Positions 25,500 to 40,005 of a stretch of 64,000 nt of DNA are shown here, one piece after another. The notes beneath the pieces are model-generated. The model saw nothing but the letters and a program-made list of their open reading frames with translations, ran no database searches and was not told where the DNA came from. The position numbers were made by a program, and so were the translations under genes. The DNA lies in NCBI GenBank assembly GCA_963995525.1, contig OZ023209.1, positions 31,040,066 through 31,104,065 of the forward strand, written 5' to 3'. The first letter of the stretch is position 1; each line of letters opens with the position of its first letter. The DNA is from Escarpia spicata. Lineage: Eukaryota; Annelida; Polychaeta; Sabellida; Siboglinidae.

Positions 25500-26806
25500 G
25501 GTGAAACTGTACTCAGCTTCAAAACAAACTTACCACAAATATAACTATGTTCTTCTTCCTGGAGCTCAGCCTGCTGTCTGTTGGTTCTGGCAGGCAGATG
25601 GAATTTATGGAGATGAGGCCATGGTGGAATTTATCAAACATATCAAGCCGAACTCTTTTGCGTCTCTGTTGCAGTGTGGGCCAGTCAATGGAGTCGAGGA
25701 TGGAGTCAACACAGGATGTTTGGGCGTGTCGGTTTGAGACCCATCTTGTTGCTCTGCGCCACACTTTCTCTATGGCCTGGGTGTCACTTGCAGTGTAGGG
25801 GGTCCCACACGGTAGCTGCGTATTCCAGAATTGGACGAACGGGGACCTTGTGTGCGGTTTCTTTTGTTTTCTTGTTTCCGATCTTCATGTTTCGCCGGAG
25901 GAAATCGAGGGTCTTATTGGTTTTGTTTATAGTGATGTTTATATGGGATCCCCATTTCAGGTCGTCTTGTAGTTTGACACCGATATATTTTATGGTGCTG
26001 ACGTTCTCCAAAGTGTGTTCATGCAACTCATACGATAGTGTGATCTTATTACTTTTGCGGGTAGCACTCAATGTAGATTTCTGCATGCGGAAGCTCATGG
26101 ACCACTGTTTGCAGCTTTTGTTGATCTTCTCTCTTCGTAATGGTGTTGCAGCACATGGTGTCATCAGCGAACAATCGGACTTTGGATTTGATGCCTTTGG
26201 GTAGGTCGTTAATATACACTAGGAATAGCCTGGGGCCAAGGACTGAGCCTTGGGGGACTTCCGAGTCCACTGACGTGAAGTCAGATCTCTCTCCCTCCAC
26301 CACCACTGCCTGCCGTCTGTCCTCGAGAAAGCTCTTGATCCATGCAATGACGCGACCTCCGATGCCATAGCGACATAGCTTGTGGACCAGCACGGTCGAA
26401 GGCTTTCGAGAAATCTAGGACAATGGTGTCCAATATTAAACACTGCCTCCAAGTACCATTTTAATATCTAGATGTGCATGTAACGAAAACATTTGAGTAA
26501 AAACACGCTTTCGCCCACAATTGGCTTTTGTCCGATTCGGGTTTTCCCCGGTTTTTTTCTGGGATAAACCGGGAGGGCGGGATTTTGTTCCAACCGTGAG
26601 TCACACATAAACATTAACAACGACGAATCAAGGCACTTTCAAAGACGGCTACCGAATGTAGGCATCTAGTGTACAGATATACCCCCAGATATGTCATTGG
26701 CGTGGTAGGTCAACCGCACTTTGTTACTCGTGACATTCGCCGGGGGAGAATGTATTGCTTCATCAGATAACTTTAGTGTTTACGGTCAGTCACTGGTCCT
26801 TGCTGT
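25500..26806 (-). pseudogene. Non-LTR reverse transcriptase fragment (copy 2, inverted)
   Basis: Minus strand: KLCRYGIGGRVIAWIKSFLE, EVPQGSVLGPRLFLVYINDL, an intact FADD, then after a frame break WSMSFRMQKSTLSATRKSN, DLKWGSHINITINKTNKT and a C-terminal EYAATVWDPL motif. Inverted relative to the copy at 15235-16335, with the same extra upstream sequence (26500-26806). Confidence 0.9.
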
Positions 26807-27239
26807 ATATGAACAACGTCCAGCTCTGTCTGGACAGAATGTGTGTCATGCAGATGTCGTGAAGGAAACAGGGCCACAGGGTATAAGAAGACGGCATTAC
26901 ATGTTTACACTATTGTCCACGTTGGTTACCATAAACGCCACAAAAGAGTATTTTGCAATATACATGTGTTAGTAATTATTTAATGTCTTCGCTGATCAGA
27001 AAGCTGAGGTGACGGAGTTAATAGGCAAACGTGTAATGAGCACGATCTAACATTAGAATCGTCAAATGTAGGAGACGTAACTTGATCGTTTAATTTAGTC
27101 CAGTAAGGTATCATGCTTGTTGATGTTTAAATATGAAGACTGTGAAGCCAAGCAAAACGCGTAAGAATTGGCGTTGATCGTTGAATCTAGCAACGCGGGA
27201 ACGTGTGAATAGTATTGTGTGCGAATGTACGTCCGCTAG

Positions 27240-28425
27240 TCCGTGCGAGTATCGTGTGGTGTTGGAATGGAGGTGCTGTGTGGTGTTTCGTGGTGTGGTG
27301 ACGTGGTGTGGTGTGGTGTGTTGTGGTGTGGTATGGTGTGTTGTGTTGTGTTGTGGTGCATGTGATGTGTTGTGATGCGTGTGATTTGTTGTGATGCGAA
27401 TGATCTGTTGTAGTGCGTGTGGTGTGTTGTGGCACGTGTGGTGTGTTGTAGTGCGTGTGATGTGTTGTGGCACATGTGGTGTGCTGTTGAGCGTGTGATA
27501 TGTTGTGGTGTGTATGATGTGTTGTAATGCATGTCAAGTCTTGTGATGCGTCTGGTGTGTAGTGATGCGTGTGAAGTGTTGTGGTGCACGTTGTGTGTTG
27601 TGGCGCATGTGATGTGTTGTGGAGCGTGTGATGTGTTGTGATGCGTGTGCTATGTTGTGGCACATATGGTCTGCTGTGGTGCGAGTGGTATGTTGCGGGG
27701 CGTGTGATGTGTTGTAGCGCGTGTGGTGCGTGTGATATGTTGTGGTGCATGTGACGTGTTGTAATGCATGTCAAGTCTTGTGATGCGTGTGGTGTGTTGT
27801 GATGCGTGTGAAGTCTTGTGGCCCGTGAGATGTGTCATGGTGCGTGTGTTGTGTCGTGGTGCGTGTGATGTGTCGTGAAGTGTGTGATGTGTTGTGGCTC
27901 GTGTGATGCGTGTGATGTGTTGTGGCGCGTGTGGTGCGTGTAGTGTGTTGTGGCGCGTGTGGTGTGTTGCGGCACGTGTGAAATGTCGTGGTGTGTGTAA
28001 TGTGTCGTGGTGCCTGTGATGTGTTGTGAAGCGTGTTATGTGTTGTGAAGCGTGTGTTGTGTTGTGTTGTGGTGTGTGTGTTATGTGTTGTGGTGCGTGT
28101 GATGTGTTGTGGTGTGTGTAATGTGTCGTGGTGCCTGTGATGTGTTGTGCAGCGTGTTATGTGTTGTGAAGCGTGTGTTGTGTTGTGGTGTGTGTAATGT
28201 GTCGTGGTGCCTGTGATGTGTTGTGAAGCGTGTTATGTGTTGTGAAGCGTGTGTTGTGTTGTGGTGTGTGTGTGATGTGTTGTGGTGCGTGTGATGTGTC
28301 GTGGTGCGTATGATGTGTCATTGTGCCTGTGAAGTCTTGTGGTAGCGTGTGATGTGTTGAAGCAAGTGTAATGTGATGTGATGTGGTGTTTGAGATGTGG
28401 CGTGGTGTAATGTCAAGTGTTGTGA
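27240..28425. repeat. 21-bp minisatellite (copy B)
   Basis: Same GTGATGTGTTGTGGTGCGTG-type unit as copy A but about 290 nt longer, with repeated sub-blocks near 28000-28260 showing recent higher-order expansion. Confidence 0.92.
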
Positions 28426-28785
28426 TGCAAGTCCAAATCCACTTTCCACCTAAACACGGACCGCTGGTAATTGCCAACACTTTGCCGTCCAACCGAATAT
28501 AGCAGGAAGTTTACGACACACGTGCTGGCTGGACTGCTTTTATCAAAACGACGTAAAAAAATTCGAAACCAAACAATCCGTAGGATATAATGCCCCGACA
28601 ACATACTGGCCCATCGTTCTTTAACAAGAGAACAACACAATCAGCAATACGATCATCCAACACTAGTGGATCTCCGTTGAAGTTAACGAACCAGAGTGAG
28701 ACTGAATAACCGACAGAGACTGGGCACGAGAGAAAAACGACGGAAGACAAATAGCGAATTACACTAGAAAGAAATGTTTTCCAAT

Positions 28786-29028
28786 GATATCAACGGTATG
28801 GTGCCACGGTAAACATGTGTGAAATTGTGTTGGTTTTACACGGTTATTATTTACAGAAAAAAAATTGTGCGAAATCATGCTCAAGAGGTATAAGAATTCA
28901 CCTGTTCACCTGAAGATACTCTACATCAAAATAATATGCTTAGTACTTGTAGACAGTTTTCAGTGAAATAATTTTACAGAATAGATAGTTTGCATAATAA
29001 TATATTAGGTGCTGTGAACTCCCGCAAT
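28786..29028. mobile_element. 243-bp insertion present only in copy B
   Basis: Copy A reads TTTTCCAATTAATCTG uninterrupted. Copy B has an insert bounded by CAAT at 28782-28785 and 29025-29028, a possible 4-bp target duplication. No terminal inverted repeats or coding. Confidence 0.6.
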
Positions 29029-29468
29029 TAATCTGTCAATCCCTTGGCTTAATTTCGGTCTGTATCTCAAAATTAGTGTTTGTGTAATTATACTAAATTT
29101 GTGGTGCAGGTTTACGGCGGATCATGATGAGACATGACGCGGTGTTTCTACCGTGTACTGTGAAATTAATTTGACGATCTGCCGACCGGGAACTGAACCC
29201 AATGTTAGCAGTGTTTCGAATGATCTAATCACAAGTATTGCGCTGGTGGTATATTCTGTGTTAACGAACCGTTACACGTTTGCCTTGACAGTGTCCTGAA
29301 GGCACATTTCATCAATTCATCAACCGTTTGATTATAATGTATTATTTTAGTGTGTCAATGTTAGCTGTTATCAATAACAACTTCTTTCGACGGCGTTTCC
29401 CGTACGTATTTGCAATGGCTGCCTGGATCTTCATCTGCCATGATGTCGTGTATATTGATAGGTAATCA

Positions 29469-29809
29469 TGCGTCTGCGCCTATTTATAGAACAGTCTCGT
29501 GCAGGCGATATGTTTGCCGTCGTTAGTTCTCTGGAACACAAGACAAGTGTGTGCTGAATCTGATGATTGTGTTGTTAATAAGGATTTATTGATGACATAT
29601 ACTGTTGCAAACTAACAACACTAAATAAATAAATGCTCATCAACAACACAATCACTAGATGCAGCGCACACTTGTCTTGTGTTCCCGAAAACTAACGACG
29701 GTAAACACATCGCCTGCGCCATACTGTTCTATAAATCGTCTCAGACGTCAAGCGTCGGCCGAAAAAATACTTCTGCCGTGGAATAGTGCAATCTATGCAG
29801 TGCTCCTTT
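29469..29809. mobile_element. Palindromic MITE copy (related to 4927-5315)
   Basis: Carries the inverted CGATATGTTTGCCGTCGTTA arms, but its outer left ~50 nt are missing. Only in duplication copy B; copy A keeps the two edges. Confidence 0.8.
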
Positions 29810-30224
29810 GACGCTGCTATAAACACACAAATGAACATTATTCACGCGCAGCAGTTGCACACACAAAAACTATTCGTACAAGCCAGCGCCGAAGTTGGTT
29901 ACCCGCCCTTACGACGACGGATTAGATAACACTCTAAGGCTGCCATTCAGCATTGCAGTACTGCACGCAGTAAGCAATTCGATCTTTGCATTGATAATAA
30001 GCATTGCCAGTGACAGACGTTTGATAAGGTTAACCTTGTTGGACTCTTTAGGAACGCCAATACTAGTAGTGGTAGCTGGACAGACAGACAGAGACATAGT
30101 TTGTGGTGAGGTGGATTAACCAATCGACAACAACCATAACTGACGTCTCTTCTGCAGACAGAGCAAAGTACGATTCCCGTGTAGGTCGTCTAGAACACCC
30201 CCTTTCATGAGAGACTAATGTAGC

Positions 30225-31960
30225 GTTTCACCCCAGGTTCGAAACCTTGTTGTCGAGTTAACAACATCATCATCAGCGATCACTCGTAGCGGGGTTGATC
30301 TTTCCATGGATTGTTCGTGTCTTTTGTTGTGTGTTTGTAAATGATTTATCAGACCAATCTTTGCTCGGCACAGCTTGCCGCAATGAGAACACATGTAATA
30401 CGAATGTGGTGAGGGAGGTTTTGTAACTTTTCAACGACTCTAATCTCCCTAGCCTCACGCGTTTGACTACGGTTGTTAGTACGTTGATTTCGAATGACTT
30501 TGTGTCGTTTTAGGTAATCGACCGCCAGTTTGCACGTGATAGAACCTTGGATTCCCAGGTGTTCGGGTCAATGTAATATCTTTTCAAGGTGGATTTGATG
30601 ACGTCTTTGTAGCGTTTTGCTTTGAAGAAGGCATGGTGTTGTTGGTGTCAATGCGTAATTGTATCTATTCAGCCTTCTCGGTCCACCATTGGTTCTTTAA
30701 ATCATGGATCCTTGTTTGGACTTCAGCTTTGCCTGCACGGTGATGTGAGCATTTATCTTACATGTAGAGTTTTTATCTTGTTGCCATGTATGAAATGCTT
30801 TTCGTTTGTAGTCGATCAGTTGTATCTCAGCATCGTTCTCGTCGAACAAGTCTTGTTTTTTCTTTGTTTTACATCATATGCCTTCTTCGCATGCATTTGT
30901 GGAAATGGATTTCAGTGATTTCCATCATCAGTGTTGCTAGAAGTTGTGTTTAAACGTTTATCCTGGAGTTCTTGGTTGATGCATTGGTGGAAGTGAACTT
31001 GTTTGTCGATGTTCGTTAGTCCAGTAACGTCTATCTTTTTGCGGCATTGTCTGTGTTGGAGTAGTTTGGGGTGAGCTTGATCGCCATTTTCATGTAGATG
31101 AGACGGTGATCTGTCCAAAATCTGTCTGCACTAGTCATGGCTCGAGTGATTTGTACGTGTTTGTAGTGTTTAGATCTGACTATAAGATAGTCGTTCACAC
31201 GCCATTGTTTGCTTCTTGGGTGTTGCCACGATGCTTTGAAGCAGTTATTTTGACAAAATAGAATTATTACAGGACTACGTTGCGCACATTTGGAGAGGTG
31301 CAGGGTGCCACTGGTATTTGTTTTGCCTATTCATTGCTTTCCAGTTATGCCAGGCATGTTATCTTAGTGGTGTGCATCAGAGCAGGGCGAAATCTATCCA
31401 GGCTTGAATAAACGTTTTCTTTAACCCTGTCATCAGAATCTAGGGAGGTGACGGTGAGTGCTGGCTTCCTTTTGGCATGACGTTGAATGTCATGAGTCGT
31501 TCGCTGATTCCCATGGGGGGGGGGGTTCGTGGAGACTATTCAAAAGCTCGTTTTCGATGGCAAAGCCAACTCCATGAATAGTACGAGCACTGTGCGATTT
31601 GCCTTTTCAAAAAAAGGTGTAGTTACTTCATTGCTCAAAAAGTTGTCCATCTCCTGCTCTGCAAGTTTCACTAAGGGCAGCGATATCCATGTATAATCGT
31701 CGAACAATGATCAATTGTGTGGCCTTTTCGTTGTTACGATTGTGCGTAAGGGTTCTAACATTCCAGGTTCCGAGTTTCATCGTTGTTTGTTTTCTTGTTT
31801 TTCGACCAGAGTGTTGGTGATCTCGCTGGATGCGGCTTTCCAGCAAGGTTGAGACGAGACAGGCTATTTGGGGGCATATTTTCAAGCCGCTTCCCAAGAC
31901 TAGGGGTGAGGAGAAAGATCATGAAAAGGGCTGCTCGGACGTAATTACGAACAACGAGTG
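30225..31960 (-). pseudogene. RTE/CFDP2-like LINE with reverse transcriptase deleted (copy B)
   Basis: Same architecture as 19550-21270, including the missing RT. Endonuclease motif GTWNVRTL is replaced by GTWNVRTLTHNRNN preceded by IQRDHQHSG, and IAALSETCRAGDGQLFEQ is readable here. Contains a poly-G expansion near 31515. Confidence 0.8.
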
Positions 31961-32639
31961 ACACTTCTGCCCCAGTCAGTCATAGGGCTGCTCTTGTGTC
32001 AGGTTAACAATATGGAGATTGCCATTGCAAGATCACTCGCGTTTGAACACAAGCCTGATTAGAACGCACGTTGATATTGTTGACACTATCATGATTGTAT
32101 GATAACAAGATCAATATTTTGTGATATGTGTGCATGGCCGCTAGTGTATTTTGAACCTAGTTTTGAACAAGCATGTGGGTCATACATGGATGGAGCTTTG
32201 GTCTATATTTACGTCCGTTACCAGCTTACTTTCCTCGTCGTTCATTGGAATACTTGGTCTTAACGGTCACATTCGGATATTAATATCCCTGTGTATAAAG
32301 TTCTTACGCTTTTCAAAGATTTTCTAAAAAAACTCACACATCCAATTAGGCAGTGCAACTATAAAGGAAAATTACAAGGCCCATCTCAACTGATCTGTCG
32401 TATAAACATTTCCATTTATTGTATATTTTGATCCTCTGATTTGGAAATGATGCTAACATTTGATTACGCTAGATATCGCCAGACAGCGACCTACAGCGGG
32501 TCAACAAACGATGGCACGACGTCAAAATGCTACTGAATAACATATCTATTGTATTATTTAACATGCCAGTAACCTTTAATTCATATGCCATACGAGGTGA
32601 TCCTCCTAAGTCACTAAGTACCGTTTATGTTCAAGAGCA

Positions 32640-33015
<376 letters not shown>

Positions 33016-33115
33016 TGGTTATGTTCCCACTCTGTGTGTAACTCCTAACGTTGGTGCGGTGTGTCTGTCCCAAAATAGCGGTCGTCTGTGCGTAGTTAGA
33101 CGATTAAGTTATATC

Positions 33116-33154
<39 letters not shown>

Positions 33155-33386
33155 TTATCTATCTTCTTGATGATGTTCCTAACTGTTTCTCCTCAATACG
33201 TTCATAAGCCGAAATTAGTTACCAGTTTACAGCGCGAGTTATAGAGCATGACGACATTGTAAACATGCCCTGCTAAACCAGCACTCACCTGTTATCAACA
33301 AGAATGCTAGCGTTGACTATACGAATACTAACATCTATGCGTGTTAGAAGAATAGACTGTTTAACAAAGTGGCAATAAAATCTTAC

Positions 33387-33520
33387 CTTTGTGGTCTGCT
33401 AATTCCCGTAGTTCTCGAACTGTCTTAAGGGACACACGACCTCTAGAAACTATTTGCCTCGATTTGGTTACACCGTCGAAACGGACAATTCGTTCTCGTG
33501 ACTTCGACAATATATAAATG
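33387..33520 (-). other. Exon-like island (copy B)
   Basis: Second copy of the island at 22857-22990, with donor GTAAGA preserved and one Gln-to-Glu change. Confidence 0.3.
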
Positions 33521-34257
33521 AATGGGTCAGTGCATATTCAAAATACGGACGCTGTTGATCGGTTATCTACAGACAGTATGTGAATAGACGGCTGTTGCTG
33601 TTGACATACAGTTTTGTTTACTTCCCGCTGTGAAAATAGCAAGTTACGTTGCCTATTAACTTGTTGCCTCCCAAACATTAATGTTCCCCCAAATGGATAG
33701 AAATTGAATTGACTGGAGCAGACTGGTACTCTGGTTTTTTCTTGCCTCATCGCGCATTGTCCATACGCATTCCCCAAACAACTAGCCTCAGTTGGGCTAC
33801 TAGTTTAAACAAAACTGACGTACACAGATAGAGAGAGACATACAGCAGACATGCAATGCCCACCAGCAACCTATCCTTCGTACTAGACCGCTATAAATGA
33901 TGGATATTACTTCAATGACTGTCCAAGACCTGTGTTTAATTCTCTGTACGAACGGTACAAGGCATGCTGTAGCTGACTGACCTGTAGAGCGGCAAACTTC
34001 GGTCACCTCAGCAATTGCAATCATTGACAGCGGAGATACTGTTCCTACTTATATACTCTTGTTTCCAAGAGTTCATTTCAAAAAACATATAAAGATTAAG
34101 TAAAGAATAACTAAACAACATCAATAACCAAAGAAGGTTATAAAAACTAAATAGTAGACCTACTAATTATGTATGTGAACCTAGCGAATAACGATGCGTG
34201 TATAGATATTAAAATAGACAATAGAATACTTTAAACAAGTGAGATAGTTACACATAC

Positions 34258-34413
34258 CTCCAGTCTGGACAATCGGCGATCCAATGGTCCAGAAATATAC
34301 ATTATGCGTTTTGCCGCCAGTTCCCGACTTTGCAGCTGCATTAGCCCAGTGCGCATCACGACCGTGACGGAAGTAGAAGGACGCGCGCCATTACGACGAC
34401 GTCGGCAAGACAT
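34258..34413 (-). other. Exon-like island with ATG (copy B)
   Basis: Second copy of 23728-23883, ending in donor-like GTATGT; one Leu-to-Arg change. Confidence 0.25.
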
Positions 34414-35846
34414 CGACCTTTATAGCGCCGTCGACCGAAACGACGCGTCCGACGGTGAGTCGTCGACGTTCTGATATCCAACTGACGGCACAATGATGTA
34501 TTTCGGTTGCCCGATGTCAGGACTGTGTTAGCAAGGTCTTGTCTTTCCGACTTCCCAGACATTACGGCTTCGTTGCCATTCTGATATTACGTCACGCAAT
34601 ACTACAGCATCAACAATATGATGCGTCGGCAAGATACAGGCATTGCGACAGTCGGATACTCAATAGTATGTCCATTTTGTAATTATGTCGGCATTGCGAC
34701 AACCAGTTGTCTAACATTGTATTCGTCTTCTGATGATGTCAGTTTTGCGACAGCTCAACAATATAACTGTTTCAGTAAAACAATTTCCGTGGGCAATTTG
34801 GATTAATTTGTTTTAAACATATTTAAGAAAACACGCAAACCATTAGTTATTCTTAAGTAACAGCCCTGGAGGCAAGGAACGCAAACTCCTTTCTCTTCTA
34901 TTTCTTTTCATATTGTATCAATGATTACTCAGTATTTACGTGGTCAAATTGAAAACGTTTCGGTCGGCATAAACATGATTCACAGATGACTGCCATAGGC
35001 ATGCAAACACAATTAATAGACAACACATCATTATCCCGACGTTCCCATGATTTGCTTACATGAAGGCAACATTTATTCAATCCATCAAACATAACTACTA
35101 CTGGACACTGCGACTCAGGCACCGCACGTACACTATTACACAATGGAGAAACACACATATGTTCTTGTGGCATGGCTCCAATGACAGTGAATCAAAGAAA
35201 GACAACGTGGCCCACAGAGACATCGATGAAAGACAATATATATGGCCCTCTGGAAGACATGCGGCGTTCAGCGACCTACATACGAGAAACCGGAGTTACA
35301 GTCCGAGCGAACGCCGAAGAAGAAGAAGAATAACTGATTACACATTGCACCACTTTTCCCTGACATTGAGAACTCGTTTATATTTTCAATGATGATTCCG
35401 ACCACCGGATGTTCCATGTCATGCCGGCTCCCACAAGATACCGCATTGCGACCGACGGTTGAACTTTGAGAGGCTATCGGGATTCCACCCGCTAGTTTCT
35501 CGACATTGAGGCTGCTTCGGCAAGATGTCAGCAGGTTGACTTCTGGTTACGCGATATCTTCGCAACTTCAACGATACATCAGCAGTCCGACTTCCGGTTG
35601 CTTGACGGTACCACTGCTTCAGTGATACAAACAATAAAAACTATGCGAGAGAATATATCTTATAATGTCTACAGTCACCATATTCTGTATAAACATTAAG
35701 TCATGTTTGGGTAACTTTGAAGATATGTGTTTTCAGGGTTGTTTTAAATATGTCTCTTGATACACTGTTCTACAGATTGGAAGACAGTTCCAGACTTTTT
35801 ACAACGTACAGTAAGATGGACAGATCGTGCTCCGGGTATCTGGCGC

Positions 35847-36122
35847 AGTTGGGAATTTCGGGGATTCCACATATGACTGTTATTGATTTGGCAGTGTATC
35901 TTGTTATACTGCATAAAGTTAATATCCGGCCACATATTCATACATGTTTTAAATTTATTTATATTTCAAACGGCCGTCTGTGGTTAATTCCGGTTAAATT
36001 GGTACTGAAAACACAATTTCATACATACGCACACACAATTACTTGGCTACTACTTTTTAATTTGGCTCCAAAAAATGTAGGTAGGAGCCAGTTGGCTCCT
36101 AGACAAAAAACTTAGAGGACTG
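35847..36122. mobile_element. Truncated hAT MITE fragment
   Basis: Matches the right-hand ~270 nt of the hAT MITE at 53396-54696 (GGGATTCCACATATGACTG through TTAGAGGACTG). The left part is missing exactly where duplication copy B ends, and the LINE begins immediately after it. Confidence 0.8.
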
Positions 36123-38912
36123 CAAGCAAAGCATACCCTCACATAATAGGTATAACCGAATCATGGGCCACCACTGATATATCAGATGCTGAATTGGGAC
36201 TAACAGGCTATGTAATGTTCAGGAAAGATATAATAGGAAGAAGGGGAGGTGGAGTTATTTTATATGTTCAAGAATCTATCCAGGCTTATGAAATACAATT
36301 AGAAAGAGAAGCAGACTGCAAAGAAGCTGTTTGGTGTAACATAGTTACAGGAAACTCAACGTTAACGGTGGGGTTAGTTTATCGAAGTCCAAACATAAAT
36401 GTAGAAGAGAATGAAAAAATACAAAACGCTATAAGGGAAGTGAGCAAACGGGACTGTTATTATGGGGGATTTTAACCATGGGCATATAAAATGGAAATCT
36501 CTACAGAGTATGGGTAGTGAGGACCACAAGTTTTTAGTTTTAGTACAAGATAGTTTCCTTTCTCAACACCTGCTAGAGCAAACCAGGGGTGAGAATGTGT
36601 TAGACATAATTTTTTCCTCACAGAATTAATTAGTTGACAATGTAAAATTATATGAGCCTCTGGGAAGTAGTGATCACAACCAGATACATTTTACCATCAA
36701 AGTAAAATCAGAAAGAAATAATAAAAAGCAGTTCAGGAGAAATTTCCACAAAGGAAGATATAAGGAAATGAGGAAATATTTAGCAAAGATACACTGGAAT
36801 AACACACTGAAGAATAAGACAGCAACAGAATACTGGAATATCTTAAAGAATGAAATAGAGTGAATCGTAAATCAATTTGTTCCCTTCAAAAAACAAGGGA
36901 AGCGGACCAGAAAGAAATACTTATCGAAAGAAGCCAATAGAAAAATTAAGTACAAACAAAGAATGTGGAAGTCATATAGACGTGCTGGAAATGACGAAGA
37001 CTACAACATTTATAAAGAAGCACTAAACCAAGCTACAACTGAAATTAGAAATTCGAAGAAAAGCTACGAAAAAAAATTAGCTTGTAATATAAAACGAGAC
37101 AGCAAGAGTTTGTATGCATATGTTCGTAGCAAACAGAAAGTTCAGGATAAGGTCGGTCCTCTAGAAGATAGTGTTGGAAATATAATATCAGAGGGATTCT
37201 TAATGGCAGAAGACCTAAATGAGTATTTTAGTTCAGTGTTTACCAGGGAAGATATTAGTTCACTGCCAGTACCAGAGGCTAAGTTCAAGGGGGCAGAATC
37301 AGACTATTTAGGACAGTTAATTGTAACACCGGAAATGGTAGCTAAAAAAATTTGAGCTATGAAGGATAATAAATCACCTGGAGTGGATGGGATTCCGCCC
37401 AAACTACTATTGGAAATTGCAGAACAAATTAGCATACCACTTGTCATAGTTTTCAACTTGTCATTAGAAGAGGGCTTGGTTCCCTTAGAATGGAAAGAAG
37501 CGAACATTATACCGTTATTTAAAAAAAGGTTCCAGAAACAAGACAGAGAACTACATACCAGTGGGTTTAACGTCAGTGATTTGCAAATTATTAGAACGTC
37601 TAATGGTGGATTTTCTTGTTAAACATAACTTATTAAACCCATCTCAACATGGGTTTCTAAAAGCGAGGTCATGCTTAACAAATATGTTATGTTTTTTGGA
37701 AGATATCACTAAGTGGGTAGACGAGGGATCACAAGTAGATACCATCTACCTAGATTTTCAGAAAGCTTTCGACAAAGTGCCACATCAAAGGTTACTGCTT
37801 AAACTAAAAGCCCACGGCATAGGAAATGGTTTAATTAACTGGATAGAAAAATGGCTAATTGACAGAAGACAACGGGTAGTAGTTGATGGGGAGGCTTCAA
37901 ACTGGAAATCAGTTTTGAGTGGGGTACCACAGGGATCAGTACTGGGACCTATATTATTCTTAATATATATCAACGATTTGGATGACGATATAACAAGTAA
38001 GGTGTTGAAATTTGCGGATGATACAAAATTGTTTAGAAGGATTAAAAGTGATGGAGATAGACAACATTTACAAGACGATCTTGACAGGTTGATAAAATGG
38101 TCTGAAAAATGGCAAATGTTGTTCAATTTTGGGAAATGTAAATGCCTCCACACAGGATATGGGAACGAAGATGTACAATATACAATGGGGGGTTCTGTAC
38201 TAAGTACTACGGTTAAAGAAAAGGACTTAGGGTTAACCATTAGTGCTGATATGAAGGTTTCAGAGCAGTGCGGTATTGCTGCTTCAAAGGGAAATCAAAT
38301 CCGTGGATTAATTAGGCGAAACATATCGTATAAGGAAAAAGAGCTAATAATACCACTGTACAAAACAATAGTTAGGCCTCATTTAGAATATTGTATTCAA
38401 GCGTGGAGGCTATATCGCAGGAAGGACATAGATATGCTAGAAAGACTACAGAGCAACTAAAATTATACCTAAGCTGAGGGATCTTAGTTATGAAATACGC
38501 CAAAAAATGTGGTTTAACAACACTGGAGACCAGGAGATTGAGAGGAGATCAGAAAGAAGTGTTTAAAATATTGAATGATTATGAAAATATTGATAGAACT
38601 ATTTTTTCTCAGTTAAGAAAGATAGAAGGACCAGAGGACATGTAGTTACATTAGTAAAGGAGCAGTGTAGATTAGAAATAAGAAAGTTCTCTTTCTCACA
38701 AAGGACTGTAAATGAATGGAACAGATTGTCTCCTGATTGTGTTGGTGCTAGTAGCGTGAATGTTTAAAATTAAAATTGACACATACCTTAAAAGGGCGGA
38801 ATACACGTAGATAAAAATTATTGGACTCTCGATAAGCCGGAAGGCTTCCTTGTCCACCTGCCATCTAGAGTTAGTTAATTTTCTGGATGGCAATCTTGTT
38901 AAATCTGCGTCG
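36123..38912 (+). pseudogene. LINE (CR1/Jockey-like), endonuclease plus reverse transcriptase, broken
   Basis: Order: AP endonuclease (GITESWATTD, RRGGGVILYV, MGDFNHG, SSDHNQIHF at about 36150-36690), linker, RT (SPGVDGIPPKLL, GFLKARSCLTNML, YLDFQKAFDKVPHQRL, GVPQGSVLGPILFLIYINDL, KFADDTKLF at about 37370-38040) and a C-terminal region (RPHLEYCIQAW). The catalytic FADD is intact. Stops occur in frame near 36627, 36861 and 37354, with a frameshift near 37530, so it is inactive. No ORF1 is seen, so it is probably 5'-truncated. The 3' end has the same GTTAAATCT tail as the fragment at 14266-15070. Confidence 0.93.
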
Positions 38913-40005
38913 CATGCCGTGCACCAGTCGCTGTGTGGGATTCCACTCAGACTCAAATATGACTGCGACTGCCTCATAACGCAAGAAAGCCGCAACGGTT
39001 TGGGTTGCATGGTGACGAGCGTTGTATTGGTGGAAAGTCGTAAAGTCGCAGTAAACTTGAAGGAATGGTATCAGATCAGGCCTGAGGATTTCGATGATAT
39101 ATCTGTGTACATTCTGTGTACATTGTGGCTCGCCAAATTAAATATAACCAAATAGGCAAGATGCATTCCGACCGCAGGTTGCATAATATCGTGTCCGATT
39201 CGGCATGTTGTCGGCATTTCGACGGCACGTTGCACATTATACTCTGTTCGTGGTAAGACACGCAATTATCTGTGGAACTGAAGTTAAATATTTCGCACAA
39301 TATCACACACAATACACTTGTTTATGTAACAACATCGCAAGAGGTCGGTCTAATAAATACTTAGCCCCTTATTTATACTTGCTTGACTCGCCATTGAATG
39401 GGAATTCAAAATATAATGTATAAGATCTACAAATGGCATTTCCTAATTAAGGTATTGTTTATAATCTAGATTATGACATTATGTGAACAAACTTATATAT
39501 CCATTTATCTGATCAAGGGTGGCGAAATTGGCATGTTTCCCGCGGTTTCCACATGGTCTCCGCCGCTGTTCCGTCTTGACGCGCACGAGTTGCCTAGTTA
39601 CGTGATCCCTCGTCTTCCAATTAGTTCTTCTAAAAACATAACACATTTATTAAGCATGACCTCGCTTTGTGAATCTATATTGAGATAGTCCTCTGGTTCA
39701 TTTCTCGAACATTGTGTTAAATAATGATATAATGTTTGGTACTTCTTTTCAAAAGAAACACTCCACTTTGTAATGAAAAGTTGAACATTTTTGGAAGTAA
39801 TATGCTAATTAGCTCTACCTATGCTAATACATGTAGTTGTTTCGGTGGAATCTTATTAAATGAATGTGATTTATAATCTTTCTGAATTTATCATATAATA
39901 ATGGTAGTGAACAAATATATGTTCTGGTAAACACTGAACTGAAGTACCCACTGAGGTTCTGTGTGAGACTTTTACGTTTTTTTTAAATAAACCAGCTTAG
40001 CTCAC
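38913..40005. other. Intergenic, no gene recognised
   Basis: AT-rich sequence. No mobile-element ends or coding exons identified. Confidence 0.5.
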
